From positions 1-64,000 of the forward strand of contig JBFMDH010000018.1 of the NCBI GenBank assembly GCA_040754075.1: a DNA stretch of 64,000 nucleotides, written 5' to 3'. Positions 63,885-64,000 of the stretch are shown piece by piece. The position numbers and the translations under genes were made by a program. The notes below the pieces were generated by a model, which made no database searches, had not been told where the DNA came from, and saw only the letters and a program-made list of their open reading frames with translations. Positions within the stretch are counted from its first letter, which is position 1. Every line of letters starts with the position of its first letter. The stretch comes from Acidobacteriota bacterium (GTDB lineage Bacteria > Acidobacteriota > Blastocatellia > UBA7656).

Positions 63885-64000
63885 CAAATACCGCGAAAGC
63901 GGCTCTGATAGCCGATCCTGCGTTTCCACATAGAGATTTTCTGGTTTGTCCTGAAAAGCTTGGCAAACGGTTTTCATCACGATTCGGAAATTCAACCGGC
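63881..64000 (+). CDS. Start of an unidentified gene (cut by window edge)
   Basis: An ATG at 63881 overlaps the lyase stop as ATGA, after a GGAGGGGG site at 63871-63878. Forty codons are visible, reading MTNTAKAALIADPAFPHRDF and then a basic Ser-rich stretch. There are no diagnostic motifs. Position and coupling place it in the surface-glycan operon. Confidence 0.7.
   Translation, partial: MTNTAKAALIADPAFPHRDFLVCPEKLGKRFSSRFGNSTG

Noticed and set aside
1-64000. CRISPR arrays, tRNA or rRNA genes
   Set aside because: No regularly spaced identical repeats with unique spacers and no tRNA- or rRNA-like stretch were recognised by eye. A covariance-model scan would be needed to exclude a tRNA.

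Overview
The window looks like a chromosomal segment of an aerobic, heterotrophic member of the Acidobacteriota, most like Blastocatellia. This is inferred from gene content, not from a marker gene: an Oar-type TonB receptor with an N-terminal carboxypeptidase-regulatory domain, a winged-helix/WD40-like (PD40) regulator, many secreted hydrolases, and a split cytochrome b next to a giant multiheme cytochrome and an aa3-type oxidase. No rRNA, tRNA or CRISPR array was recognised. Base composition is moderate, and the one clearly AT-rich large gene (20744-22981) stands out.

Layout. 1-9750: the tail of a probable IS630-type transposase, then a TetR regulator and an esterase whose promoter carries a 24-bp palindrome, a second alpha/beta hydrolase, a long structured leader and the Oar-like TonB receptor, and a third hydrolase. 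9794-15873: cutA, an exported amidohydrolase, a two-gene Septu-like anti-phage module (ptuA-ptuB, minus strand) and purH. 16062-20266: sialidase-like protein, PhoD-like phosphatase, ferredoxin and a trans-3-hydroxyproline-dehydratase-type racemase-family enzyme. 20267-22981: an accessory insertion made of a decayed integron-type tyrosine recombinase remnant, a strong RNA-type hairpin and a large AT-rich gene with a PIN-like nuclease core, coiled coil and two C-terminal membrane helices. 23133-29198: HxlR/SDR pair, outer-membrane barrel, small CxxC protein, winged-helix/PD40 regulator, SnoaL-like and RidA-like proteins.

29215-47315 (all minus) is the functional heart. Read in transcription order it runs Rieske protein, cytochrome b6-type protein, long subunit-IV-type protein, 1158-residue octaheme cytochrome c, cupredoxin-like lipoprotein, heme A synthase, heme O synthase, oxidase subunits II, I, III, III', IV, a small CxxC membrane protein, DUF420, a membrane protein, a HEAT-repeat protein and a flavin monooxygenase. 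This would encode a whole quinol-to-oxygen chain, with the octaheme protein and copper lipoprotein as the only visible carriers between the b/Rieske core and the Cu-A site.

47568-55924: glutaredoxin-like protein, intergenic palindromes, a large secreted subtilase, an NrdD-like protein that lacks the usual catalytic cysteine, and small membrane proteins. 55940-64000: a surface-glycan locus with GmhA, cupin and a deoxyhypusine-synthase-like protein on the minus strand, and three glycosyltransferases, a heparinase II/III-type lyase and a truncated gene on the plus strand, the last genes coupled by 4-8 bp overlaps.

A recurring non-coding theme is short heptamer tandem repeats arranged as inverted pairs that bracket intergenic spacers (17423-17569, 34816-34964, 44211-44287, 45251-45466). 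They are not explained by any feature class I can name with confidence.
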